NCBI GenBank assembly: GCA_937926355.1
Contig: CALAZP010000279.1
Coordinates: 1-28,809, forward strand
Reading direction: 5' to 3'
DNA length: 28,809 nucleotides
Source: an uncultured Saprospirales bacterium
Lineage (GTDB): Bacteria; Bacteroidota; Bacteroidia; Chitinophagales; Saprospiraceae
Shown: one piece after another, positions 18,298-26,299 of the stretch
How positions within the stretch are numbered: the first letter of the stretch is position 1
Layout: each line of letters begins with the position of its first letter
Translations under genes and position numbers: made by a program
Notes under the pieces: model-generated
What the model was told of the DNA's origin: nothing
What the model saw: the letters and a program-made list of their open reading frames with translations, nothing else
Database searches by the model: none

Positions 18298-18948
18298 GTG
18301 ATCAAAGCAACCGGAATAAAAAAGCATTATGGCAATTTAGAAGTATTAAAGGGTGTGGATTTGGAGGTCAATAAGGGTGAAATTATTAGTATTGTAGGGA
18401 AATCAGGGGCTGGAAAATCTACCCTTTTACATATTTTAGGATGTCTTGATAGAGCAGATTCAGGTCAAATTTTTATTGATCGTAAAGAGATAAAAAACCA
18501 ATCCTCAGAGGAATTAGCGCAATTGCGAAATAAAAAGCTGGGTTTTGTTTTTCAATTTCATCACTTATTACCAGAATTTACAGCCGTTGAAAACATCTGT
18601 ATTCCTGCTTATTTAATGGGGACATGCGAAGAGAATGCTACCGCTAGGGCAAAAGAACTTTTAAGTTATTTTGATCTTCTTGATAGGGCTGCACATAAAC
18701 CAGGACAACTTTCTGGTGGGGAACAACAGCGGGTTGCCATGGCTAGAGCATTGGTTAATCATCCAGAAATTATATTTGCAGACGAACCCACGGGAAATTT
18801 GGATACAGAGGCCTCCGCTGAAATGCATCAGCTATTCTTAAAGTTAAGGTCAGATTTTGGTAATACTTTTATAATCGTCACCCACAATATGGAATTGGCT
18901 GCGTTAAGTGACCGGAAATTGGAAATGAAAGATGGAAAAATTGTTTAA
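18298..18948 (+). CDS. lolD: Lipoprotein-releasing ABC transporter ATPase
   Basis: This 216-aa ATPase powers release of lipoproteins from the inner membrane by the LolCDE-type complex. Visible parts are Walker A GKSGAGKST (residues 34-42), the Q-loop Gln86 (VFQFHHLLPEFTAVEN, typical of LolD), signature LSGGEQQRVAMARAL (138-152), Walker B IIFADEPTGNLD (158-169) and H-loop His196 in VTHN. The start is GTG at 18298; MIKATGIKKHYG is the expected LolD N-terminus and there is no nearby ATG. The permease subunits are not in this window. The stop is followed at once by the ATG of the nicotinamidase-like gene, so the two are tightly coupled. LolD versus the related MacB/FtsE ATPases is decided by overall spelling and is likely, not proven. 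Confidence 0.9.
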   Translation: MIKATGIKKHYGNLEVLKGVDLEVNKGEIISIVGKSGAGKSTLLHILGCLDRADSGQIFIDRKEIKNQSSEELAQLRNKKLGFVFQFHHLLPEFTAVENICIPAYLMGTCEENATARAKELLSYFDLLDRAAHKPGQLSGGEQQRVAMARALVNHPEIIFADEPTGNLDTEASAEMHQLFLKLRSDFGNTFIIVTHNMELAALSDRKLEMKDGKIV

Positions 18949-19512
18949 ATGAAGGCAATCGTTCTTTACGCTTTACAAAATGATTTTTACTTGGGTGGGA
19001 TGCTTGAACATCCTCATGCACAAAATATAATAAAAGGAATTATTCAAATCATTCCTCAATACGACCAGGTAATTCTCATTAAGAAAGAACATCCTATTAA
19101 TCACCCTGTTTTTGCAGCCAACCACCCTTGGAGAAAGCCTTGGCAAAAAATTAATAGTGATGGGAGAGAAATGATTCTTTGGCCATTTCATACCATAAAA
19201 GATACCTTTGGGGCAGAATTAATACCTGAGCTAATAAATGACCCTGAATATCTTATTTTGACAATTGGCCAAAATCCTGAAAAAGATTATCGAGATTTTT
19301 TTGACCATCCTTCCTTTTCGGCTACTATTGAAAAGGAAAAATTACCAGAGTTACACTTTGCTGGTTTTTGTTTTACCGAAGGTATATATCAAACAGCCAA
19401 TCATGCTTTATCGTTAGGAATCAAAACTTTAATTTTGCCTTCATTGACGAATTCTGTGCCTGAACTGCAAGAGTTACACATACAATATTTAAACAAATTC
19501 GGTTCGACATAA
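18949..19512 (+). CDS. Degenerate nicotinamidase/isochorismatase-fold protein, catalytic residues lost
   Basis: This 187-aa protein follows the nicotinamidase (PncA) layout closely: LQNDFYLGGML (residues 9-19), EHPINHPVFAANHPWRKP (47-64), LWPFHTIKDTFGAEL (77-91) and ANHALSLGIKTLIL (150-163). Yet by my alignment the key residues are changed. The catalytic Asp of D-x-QNDF is Ala8, the metal-binding Asp of DWHP is Lys46, the catalytic Lys of KGTDP is Ile106 and the nucleophile Cys of TDYCV is Gly145. The histidines at 48, 52 and 81 remain. So it keeps the fold but should not hydrolyse nicotinamide. It has full length and no frameshift, so it is a pseudoenzyme rather than a broken gene. It starts on the base after the lolD stop and lies 26 bp before rocD, which points to a shared transcript. 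Its job is unknown; a binding or regulatory role is inference. Confidence 0.85.
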   Translation: MKAIVLYALQNDFYLGGMLEHPHAQNIIKGIIQIIPQYDQVILIKKEHPINHPVFAANHPWRKPWQKINSDGREMILWPFHTIKDTFGAELIPELINDPEYLILTIGQNPEKDYRDFFDHPSFSATIEKEKLPELHFAGFCFTEGIYQTANHALSLGIKTLILPSLTNSVPELQELHIQYLNKFGST

Positions 19513-19538
19513 ATATTTGAACCAACAAAAAAAATATT

Positions 19539-20780
19539 ATGCAAAAGTCGCTTACCCAAACAGACTATTATATCAATCTTGAGGATCGATATGGTGCCCA
19601 TAATTACCATCCTCTACCCATTGTTTTAGAGCGAGGAGAAGGTCCTTTTTTATGGGATGTAGAAGGAAATAGATATTTTGATTTTTTAGCAGCCTATTCT
19701 GCTGTAAATCAAGGTCATTGCCATCCTGAGATCATTAAAGCTTTAACACAACAAGCTCAACAATTAACCCTAACCTCTAGGGCTTTTTACAACAACCGCT
19801 TGGGGCCTACAGAGGAATTTTTGACTCACTATTTCGGTTATGACAAAGTATTATTGATGAATACAGGAGTTGAAGGAGGAGAAACTGCAGTTAAATTATG
19901 CAGAAAATGGGGTTATAATATCAAAAATATTCCTTCGAATAAGGCAAAAATAGTATTCGCTGAAGGTAATTTTTGGGGGAGAACGCTAGGGGCAATTTCC
20001 TCTAGTACAGACCCATCTAGTACTCGAGGTTTTGGCCCGTTCATGCCAGGATATGAGATCATTCCCTACAATGACACCCATGCCTTAGAACAAGCTCTCC
20101 AAGATCCTAATGTGGCAGGTTTTATGGTGGAACCCATTCAAGGAGAAGCGGGAGTAGTTGTTCCTGACACAGGTTATTTGAAGAAAGTGCGTGAGTTATG
20201 CACAAAATATAACGTCTTGTTTATCGCCGATGAAGTTCAAACTGGTTTGGGAAGAACAGGAAAAAGATTATGCTGCGATCATGAAGAGGTTAGGCCTGAT
20301 ATTTTAATACTGGGAAAGGCGTTATCCGGAGGAGTCCTCCCTGTATCTGCTGTTTTAGCTGACGATGAAATCATGTTAACCATTAAGCCAGGAGAACATG
20401 GATCGACTTATGGAGGAAATCCATTAGCATGTGTTGTAGCACAAAAGGCCATCGAGGTTTTGGAATCTGAGGGTTTAACGGAGAATGCAGCAAAATTAGG
20501 GGAGATATTCAGAGGGTATTTGCAAAAAGAATTGGTTGACCGCTCTAAATTAGTTCGATCGATCAGGGGAAAAGGGCTATTAAATGCAATTGTGATTAAC
20601 GATCAGGAGGACGGGGACACAGCTTGGAAAATTTGTTTGAAATTAGCCACACTTGGATTGTTAGCCAAACCCACTCATGGAAATATCATTCGATTTGCCC
20701 CGCCTCTGGTAATAGATCAAGGTCAATTAGAAATATGTTGTAATCTAATCATAGAAGGCATTTCTGAATTTGATAAATAG
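19539..20780 (+). CDS. rocD: Ornithine aminotransferase
   Basis: This 413-aa PLP enzyme moves the delta-amino group of ornithine to 2-oxoglutarate, giving glutamate semialdehyde and glutamate in arginine/proline metabolism. It is a class III aminotransferase: PLP lysine Lys260 in LGKALSGG, Asp231 in IADEVQTGLGRTG, MNTGVEGGETAVKLCRKWGY near 107-126 and NFWGRT near 144. AAYSAVNQGHCHPEI near 51 with Tyr53 is the ornithine-specific mark that separates it from acetylornithine and GABA aminotransferases. Length is normal. It follows the nicotinamidase-like gene by 26 bp and precedes the TPR gene by 76 bp, so it may belong to the lolD transcript although its function is unrelated to lipoprotein export. 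The ATG at 19539 is the only sensible start. Confidence 0.95.
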   Translation: MQKSLTQTDYYINLEDRYGAHNYHPLPIVLERGEGPFLWDVEGNRYFDFLAAYSAVNQGHCHPEIIKALTQQAQQLTLTSRAFYNNRLGPTEEFLTHYFGYDKVLLMNTGVEGGETAVKLCRKWGYNIKNIPSNKAKIVFAEGNFWGRTLGAISSSTDPSSTRGFGPFMPGYEIIPYNDTHALEQALQDPNVAGFMVEPIQGEAGVVVPDTGYLKKVRELCTKYNVLFIADEVQTGLGRTGKRLCCDHEEVRPDILILGKALSGGVLPVSAVLADDEIMLTIKPGEHGSTYGGNPLACVVAQKAIEVLESEGLTENAAKLGEIFRGYLQKELVDRSKLVRSIRGKGLLNAIVINDQEDGDTAWKICLKLATLGLLAKPTHGNIIRFAPPLVIDQGQLEICCNLIIEGISEFDK

Positions 20781-20856
20781 TTTTATATTTTATTTTTACA
20801 ATAATTATCAGTCTGGGTAAGTTTTAAGGGAGGATTTGACTTAAATCAGGCTTAAA

Positions 20857-23800
20857 ATGAGGCACCTTTTAGGATTATTATTTTTATGGCAAAGCTACAT
20901 GGTAGGTCTTGCTCAGGAGAACTTTATCATATCCCAAGACATTCAACCCTATCACCGGGGTCTATCTTATTTTGAAAATGGGCTATATGAGCAAGCGTTA
21001 GCTTCTTTTGCTAGAGTCCAAACTTCAGCTTTAACTTCTGAGGAAAAACTCACTTTGGAATACTATAAGGTCTTATCAGAAATTAATTTGTTTGGATCTC
21101 AAGCAATTTCATCAGCCATAAGCAGAGCTAAAAATTTTATGCCAAGTTCTTATGCTGATTACACCTATAGAGCGATTGCAGATCATTACTTCAAAGGTTC
21201 CAAATATCGAGAAGCTTTGTCATATTATGGGAAAATCCAATCCAATCAATTACCAAAAGATTTAGTTGAACAAATTGAATTGAATCAGGCATATAGTTTT
21301 TTTATTTTAAAAGACTTTAATGCTTCATTGAATAAATTCAGTCGATTGGCCGCTATTCCCGGTGAGCATTATTACACCGCCAATTACTATCAAGGGTTAT
21401 GTCACTTTTACAATGGTGATTACGATCGTGCAATTGCATCATTAAGGATCGCGGAATCTGAAGCTCAATATGATGCTTATATTCCTTACTATCTGAGTCA
21501 AATTTACTTTGCTCAAAACCGATATGAAGAGCTGGCTTCCTATGCCATTCCTATTTTAGATAAAAGAGGCCTTCGAAATAAACCTGAAATACATCAGCTC
21601 ATTGGACAATCCTTATTTGAACAAAAAAAATATTCAGAGGCACTACCCTATTTAGAATATTATGCCAGTGAAAAATCAAGTTTAAAGGAAGAAGAATTCT
21701 ACCAACTCGGATTCACCCAATATCAAACAGGCCAATTGGAAAAGGCGATAACAAGTTTTAAGGAATTAGCTAACCTTAACTCACTATCGGGTCAAAATGC
21801 CCTATTTTATCTAGCGGATTGTTATCTTAAAACGGGAGATAAATTATCAGCAAAATCAGCTTTGGCATTGGTAAAAAAACAGACCTATGACCTCCAAATA
21901 ACGGAAGAAGCTATTTTTAATTACGGTAAATTATCTTATGAACTGAACGACCCTAATGAAGCATTAATAGCTTTACAGACCATCCAAGAAAATTCCCCTT
22001 TCTATGAAGAAAGCATGAAATTAATTGGAGTTATTCTATTGAACACGAAAAATTATCAAAAGGCAATAGAAGTACTTCAAGGAATCCCTAATAAAAATAA
22101 TGATTTGCTTCAATCTTTCCACCAGGTATTGGTATATCGCGCCTTGCAATTATTACAAGGGGGAGATTCGAAAAATGCGCTCCAGCTTTTCAAAGAAGCT
22201 TTAAATTATCCTGGTACAGCGGTTACTCAGGCGTTGGTATATTTTTGGATGGGTGATATTGCTTACCAAAATAAAAGGTATGAGGAGAGTTTACAAAATT
22301 TCAATCAGTTTCTAAAAATTTATAGTAGGGTAAATAACGAGTTGCCAAACGGGGTACACGAAGTAACTGCTAGATATGCTATCGGATTTAACCATCTTAA
22401 GTTAGAAAATTACCAAACGGCCATAAAAGAATTTCAGGTAGTTGTTAATTTAATAAGAAGTCGAAATATTGATCAATATGGAAACCTCACAAAAGAAGAA
22501 ATTCTTGGGGATGCTTTGATCAAAACAGGAGATGCTTATTTTAAGAAAAACCAATATGCTGATGCCGTTAAGTTTTACGATCAAGCAATAGCTTTAAAAC
22601 GGGGAGATTTTGTTTATGCCATTTATCAAAAAGCGTTAATTGAAGGTTTAAGAGGAAGAAATAACCAAAAAATACAGGCACTTAAAACACTCATTCAAAA
22701 TTATCCCAATGCACCTTATGTTCCAGACGCATTATACAGTCTAGGGGCAGTTTTGCAAGAAAGCGGTCAATTACAAGAAGCAGTATCGCCTCTACGGACT
22801 TTAGTTTTTGACTTTAAAGGGAAAACTAATCTAACCAATGATGGATTACTAAGGTTGGGACTAATCAGCTATAACCTTGGTCAATTAGAAGCATCGGTAG
22901 CTTACTATAAAGAGATTTTTAAAAATAATCCTGAACCAGAAGAAATTGCTCAGGTGTTGAACTCTTTAGAAGAAATATATATCTATGATCTTGGTCAGCC
23001 TAATGAGTACGTTAAATTGATTGAAAATTTACCAGGCTATAGCATAGACGATTACAAGAAGGATTCGATCAATTTTAGAACAGCTGAAATAAGATATGAG
23101 AATGCTGACTATAAAGGTGCGATAATTGGATTCACCAATTATCTAGATAAGTTTCCCCAAGGAACCTTTGTTTTAAAAGCTCAATATATCAAGGCAGAAA
23201 GTCACAGTATTTTAAAAGAGTTTAACCAAGCTCTTTTTGCCTATGATCAGGTGGTAGTGCGCGGCCCTAGTAGCTATTATCAAATTGCATTAAAGAAAGC
23301 TGCATTGATAGCTTATAATTATGCTCAAGATTTTGGTAAAGCCTTACAATATTATCAATCTCTTGAATCATTGGCTACAAGTCCTGAGGATTTGTTTGAT
23401 GCCCAATTAGGGACCATGCAATCCGCTTATAGAAACTCTAGTCAGCAAATTGCAAGGCAGTATGCTGAAAAAGTAATTAACCATCCCTCTGCAAAAGTCT
23501 CCCAAAGAAATACCGCCAATTACTATCTGGGGAAAATAACCTATGACGAAGGAGCTTACAGTGAAGCTCTAAACTATTTGGAAGATTTAATAGCAACCAG
23601 TGATAATGAACAAACTGCTGAGGCTAGGTATTTGAAAGCATCCATTTATTATCAATCCAAACAATACGATAAAGCAAAAGAGTTGTGCATTAACGCCAAC
23701 AAGGAAAGTTCGGCATATCCTTACTGGGTCGCGCAATCTGTCATATTGTTATCCGATATTTTTACCATCCAAGGTGACCTTTATAATTCAAGAGCAGCAC

Positions 23801-23949
23801 TAGAAGCGCTTTTAGAAAATTATAATGGGAATAATCAACTGATTAGGGATGCGCAAGAAAAACTTAATCAAGTCAATGAGAAAATAGAAAAAGGCAGTCG
23901 TTTAAATAACAACGAAGAAGATCCCTTCAATTCCAATAACGGCAATTAA
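20857..23949 (+). CDS. Exported tetratricopeptide repeat protein (periplasmic), paired with an outer-membrane barrel
   Basis: This 1030-aa protein has a signal peptide (RHLLGLLFLWQSYMVGLAQ; no lipobox Cys) and is then almost wholly helical with many TPR units. Examples are GLSYFENGLYEQALASFARV near 35-54, ADHYFKGSKYREALSYYGKI near 108, KTGDAYFKKNQYADAVKFYDQAI near 557 and YYLGKITYDEGAYSEALNYLEDL near 890. It ends in a short polar tail (NNNEEDPFNSNNGN). TPR arrays serve as protein-binding scaffolds. The next gene, 11 bp on, encodes an outer-membrane barrel; this tight order suggests the two work together at the outer membrane. I do not recognise it as SprE/PorW, which is a shorter lipoprotein. 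The partner and process are unknown. Confidence 0.88.
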   Translation: MRHLLGLLFLWQSYMVGLAQENFIISQDIQPYHRGLSYFENGLYEQALASFARVQTSALTSEEKLTLEYYKVLSEINLFGSQAISSAISRAKNFMPSSYADYTYRAIADHYFKGSKYREALSYYGKIQSNQLPKDLVEQIELNQAYSFFILKDFNASLNKFSRLAAIPGEHYYTANYYQGLCHFYNGDYDRAIASLRIAESEAQYDAYIPYYLSQIYFAQNRYEELASYAIPILDKRGLRNKPEIHQLIGQSLFEQKKYSEALPYLEYYASEKSSLKEEEFYQLGFTQYQTGQLEKAITSFKELANLNSLSGQNALFYLADCYLKTGDKLSAKSALALVKKQTYDLQITEEAIFNYGKLSYELNDPNEALIALQTIQENSPFYEESMKLIGVILLNTKNYQKAIEVLQGIPNKNNDLLQSFHQVLVYRALQLLQGGDSKNALQLFKEALNYPGTAVTQALVYFWMGDIAYQNKRYEESLQNFNQFLKIYSRVNNELPNGVHEVTARYAIGFNHLKLENYQTAIKEFQVVVNLIRSRNIDQYGNLTKEEILGDALIKTGDAYFKKNQYADAVKFYDQAIALKRGDFVYAIYQKALIEGLRGRNNQKIQALKTLIQNYPNAPYVPDALYSLGAVLQESGQLQEAVSPLRTLVFDFKGKTNLTNDGLLRLGLISYNLGQLEASVAYYKEIFKNNPEPEEIAQVLNSLEEIYIYDLGQPNEYVKLIENLPGYSIDDYKKDSINFRTAEIRYENADYKGAIIGFTNYLDKFPQGTFVLKAQYIKAESHSILKEFNQALFAYDQVVVRGPSSYYQIALKKAALIAYNYAQDFGKALQYYQSLESLATSPEDLFDAQLGTMQSAYRNSSQQIARQYAEKVINHPSAKVSQRNTANYYLGKITYDEGAYSEALNYLEDLIATSDNEQTAEARYLKASIYYQSKQYDKAKELCINANKESSAYPYWVAQSVILLSDIFTIQGDLYNSRAALEALLENYNGNNQLIRDAQEKLNQVNEKIEKGSRLNNNEEDPFNSNNGN

Positions 23950-23960
23950 AAACAACAATA

Positions 23961-25586
23961 ATGGCTTACAATAAAATCATCTCATTTTTTTTCTTTAGCA
24001 CTCCTTTTATGGTGAATGCCCAAACTTTACCAACTGAAAAGGTGGATGTGATTAAAGATTTCGAGGTGAGGTTAAAGGACTCTGAGAAAAAAGATTTTCA
24101 GGCAGAGCTCCCAGTGATTAAAAGTTCCATTGTTCCACAGACTTATAATGTATCTGCCAAACCGATACAAGTTAGTTATGCTCCACCCGCTATTAGGCCA
24201 CTTGCCTTAAAAAAAGATCCCAGTGCCACCATCTATAATTCATTTCTAAAAATAGGAGGCATGTTGCCTGCTGGTTTTGAAGGAAATATAGGAATAGGGA
24301 AAAGTGCAGAAAATTATTCCATTGGATTTTCAGCTCATCATGCACAATTAAATAATGATTCTAAATTTGAAAATCAAAAAAATAGTTGGACTGAAGGGCA
24401 CCTATTTGGAACCTATTATACTGGTCCAATAGCCATTAAGGGACAACTTGGATATGCTATTGAAAGATTACATTATTATGGTTATCAATTTAGAACCACT
24501 GAGGATTCTGCCTCTATAACTAATTTTCCTTCAGAACAAGTTTTTCAAAGTTTCCAATCTCTGAATGCAAGCATATCAGTTTCAAATGCCAAAGAAAATG
24601 ATTTAAAAGTAGATTATACCCTTCATACTAATTTTTATCACCTCAAAGATAATTACGCAGCTAGGGAACAAGGATTATCATTTGCAGGTCATATAGAAAA
24701 ATGGATAGCAGAAAAGCATTCGGTCGATGTACAATTTGAAGGAGCGACCAATCAGTATAGGGATACTGCAGATCAAAATCTATCTTACTTAAATTTAACT
24801 CCTTCTTTTGCCTTCAGGCATCAAATTTTCAAAGTAAAAGCTGGAGCAAATTTTGTTCCAGCCAATGGAGAATTTAAAATTTACCCCTCACTTAATATAA
24901 CCAGCCAGATTATCCCCAAAGGTTTAATTATAGAAATAGGAGTTGATGGAAAAAGGACCATGGAAAATCTAAAGTCCTTGACCCAGTTCAATCCCTTTAT
25001 TAAAACGCGAATCCAACTGCAGCCCAATGACAGATTTAATGTGTATGCAAAAGCACATGGCTCTATTGGGAAACTTACGTATGAAGGGGAAATAAATTAT
25101 ATAACGGAATCCGCATTACCTCTTTTTAATTTGGTTGCAGGAGATGTTATTCCTCGTTTCAATGTCCAATTTGATACCGTCAAGACCATTGCAATAATGG
25201 TCAGTGGTAAGATGCCAATTAAAGAAAATTTAAGCCTTAGCGGTAAATTCATTTCTCGAACCTTTGATGTTAGCAATAATGATGCTGCATGGCACAGGAT
25301 TGGAGTTGAATTAGAAGGAGGTCTTACCTACACGTCAAATAATCAAAAATTACTCGCTTCCATATTTCTCAACCAATACAGTCGTATCGCCTACTTAAAA
25401 GGAGGAATAGAAAAAGCATTTTTATTACCTATATTGGAGTTATCAGCGCAATTAGAGTATCAATTTAGTCCACGAATTTCTTCTTACATTAAGGTTAATA
25501 ATTTAACTGGTAATGAAAATGCACGCTGGTTATATTACAATAGATATGGAATTAACCCTAATCTTGGTTTACAAGTTAAATTTTAA
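23961..25586 (+). CDS. Outer-membrane beta-barrel protein, TonB-receptor-like without plug
   Basis: This 541-aa protein starts with a signal peptide (MAYNKIISFFFFSTPFMVNAQ). A short segment follows, KVDVIKDFEVRLKDSEKKDF, resembling the 'V-x-V-x-K-x-Y-x-P-x-I-x-D-A-x-K' leader of Bacteroidota barrel proteins often named TonB-dependent receptor. After the 'YNSFLKIGGMLP' strand, the rest is amphipathic beta strands with aromatic girdles. It ends NLGLQVKF with a terminal Phe, the usual outer-membrane barrel insertion signal. It is too short for a full SusC-like receptor, and no plug domain is seen. It lies 11 bp after the TPR gene, which argues for a shared complex. Its stop shares bases with the convergent methyltransferase gene stop (TTAA, 25583-25586). 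Transported substrate, if any, is unknown. Confidence 0.85.
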   Translation: MAYNKIISFFFFSTPFMVNAQTLPTEKVDVIKDFEVRLKDSEKKDFQAELPVIKSSIVPQTYNVSAKPIQVSYAPPAIRPLALKKDPSATIYNSFLKIGGMLPAGFEGNIGIGKSAENYSIGFSAHHAQLNNDSKFENQKNSWTEGHLFGTYYTGPIAIKGQLGYAIERLHYYGYQFRTTEDSASITNFPSEQVFQSFQSLNASISVSNAKENDLKVDYTLHTNFYHLKDNYAAREQGLSFAGHIEKWIAEKHSVDVQFEGATNQYRDTADQNLSYLNLTPSFAFRHQIFKVKAGANFVPANGEFKIYPSLNITSQIIPKGLIIEIGVDGKRTMENLKSLTQFNPFIKTRIQLQPNDRFNVYAKAHGSIGKLTYEGEINYITESALPLFNLVAGDVIPRFNVQFDTVKTIAIMVSGKMPIKENLSLSGKFISRTFDVSNNDAAWHRIGVELEGGLTYTSNNQKLLASIFLNQYSRIAYLKGGIEKAFLLPILELSAQLEYQFSPRISSYIKVNNLTGNENARWLYYNRYGINPNLGLQVKF

Positions 25587-26299
25587 AGGTTGAGATAAAA
25601 ATCCTCAGTAAGCTTCTTGTATTCATCTGTCCAATCGTTTCTAAGATCACTATCCTTTTGGATGGCTATAGATTCTTTTTCAACGAAACCCTCTTTTTTG
25701 GAGAAAGACATGAGTAATCGCTCGACTGGTTTGTTAGATTTGGTGAATACTTCCGTTATTTTCCTAACATAAAAACCGTAATTCTTGGCTAATTCTTCAA
25801 ACCTAAGACCTTCTATATACGGTAGGATAAGGTTAAGTCTTCCTTGTTCATTAAGAAGCATTCTAGCTGCATGAATTAAATCTGCATGTGGAAGTTTAAC
25901 AGTATGCCTTACCGCGTTTCTGCTAGATATTTCAGATAATGTTCCACCTGTGAAAAATGGCGGATTACAGACCAATAAGTCATAACGCTCCTCATTATTT
26001 TCACTGAATGATTGAATATCTTGATGGATTACCCTCAGTCTTTCTCCGAAAGGGGATTGGTTAAAATTAACAGCAGCTTGAGAAGCTGAATCTGAATCAA
26101 TTTCAACTCCATCTACCAAAGCTTCTGAATTATTTTGAGCAATAATAAGTGCTATAACTCCTGTTCCTGTTCCAATATCCAAAACTTTTTCTGGTCCAGA
26201 AGAAAAGGTCCACGCTCCAAGCAAAACACTATCAGTCCCAAGCTTCATTAGACATTTATCTTGGTGAACCGAAAATTTTTTAAATTTGAAAACTTCCAT
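25583..26299 (-). CDS. trmN6: tRNA1(Val) (adenine(37)-N6)-methyltransferase, TrmN6/YfiC-like
   Basis: This 238-aa SAM-dependent methyltransferase probably makes m6A37 next to the anticodon of tRNA1(Val), as shown for E. coli YfiC. Motif I is DIGTGTGVIAL (residues 41-51) and the acidic SAM ribose contact is VEIDSDSA near 66. The catalytic NPPFF motif (112-116) marks N6-adenine methyltransferases of this group. The N-terminus (FKFKKFSVHQDKCLMKLGTDSVLLGAW) is the typical family start, which supports the ATG at 26299. The stop overlaps the convergent barrel gene by 4 bp, and the 5' end overlaps the divergent helicase gene by 14 bp if that gene starts at its TTG. The exact tRNA target cannot be read from the sequence. 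Confidence 0.9.
   Translation of the reverse strand: MEVFKFKKFSVHQDKCLMKLGTDSVLLGAWTFSSGPEKVLDIGTGTGVIALIIAQNNSEALVDGVEIDSDSASQAAVNFNQSPFGERLRVIHQDIQSFSENNEERYDLLVCNPPFFTGGTLSEISSRNAVRHTVKLPHADLIHAARMLLNEQGRLNLILPYIEGLRFEELAKNYGFYVRKITEVFTKSNKPVERLLMSFSKKEGFVEKESIAIQKDSDLRNDWTDEYKKLTEDFYLNL

Noticed and set aside
18949..19512. Active nicotinamidase (pncA)
   Set aside because: The fold and phrases match, but the catalytic Asp, Lys and Cys and a metal-binding Asp are replaced, so an active-enzyme call is not supported.
20857..23949. SprE/PorW of the type IX secretion system
   Set aside because: Both have TPRs, but this protein lacks a lipobox cysteine, is longer, and has a barrel gene next to it rather than known type IX genes.
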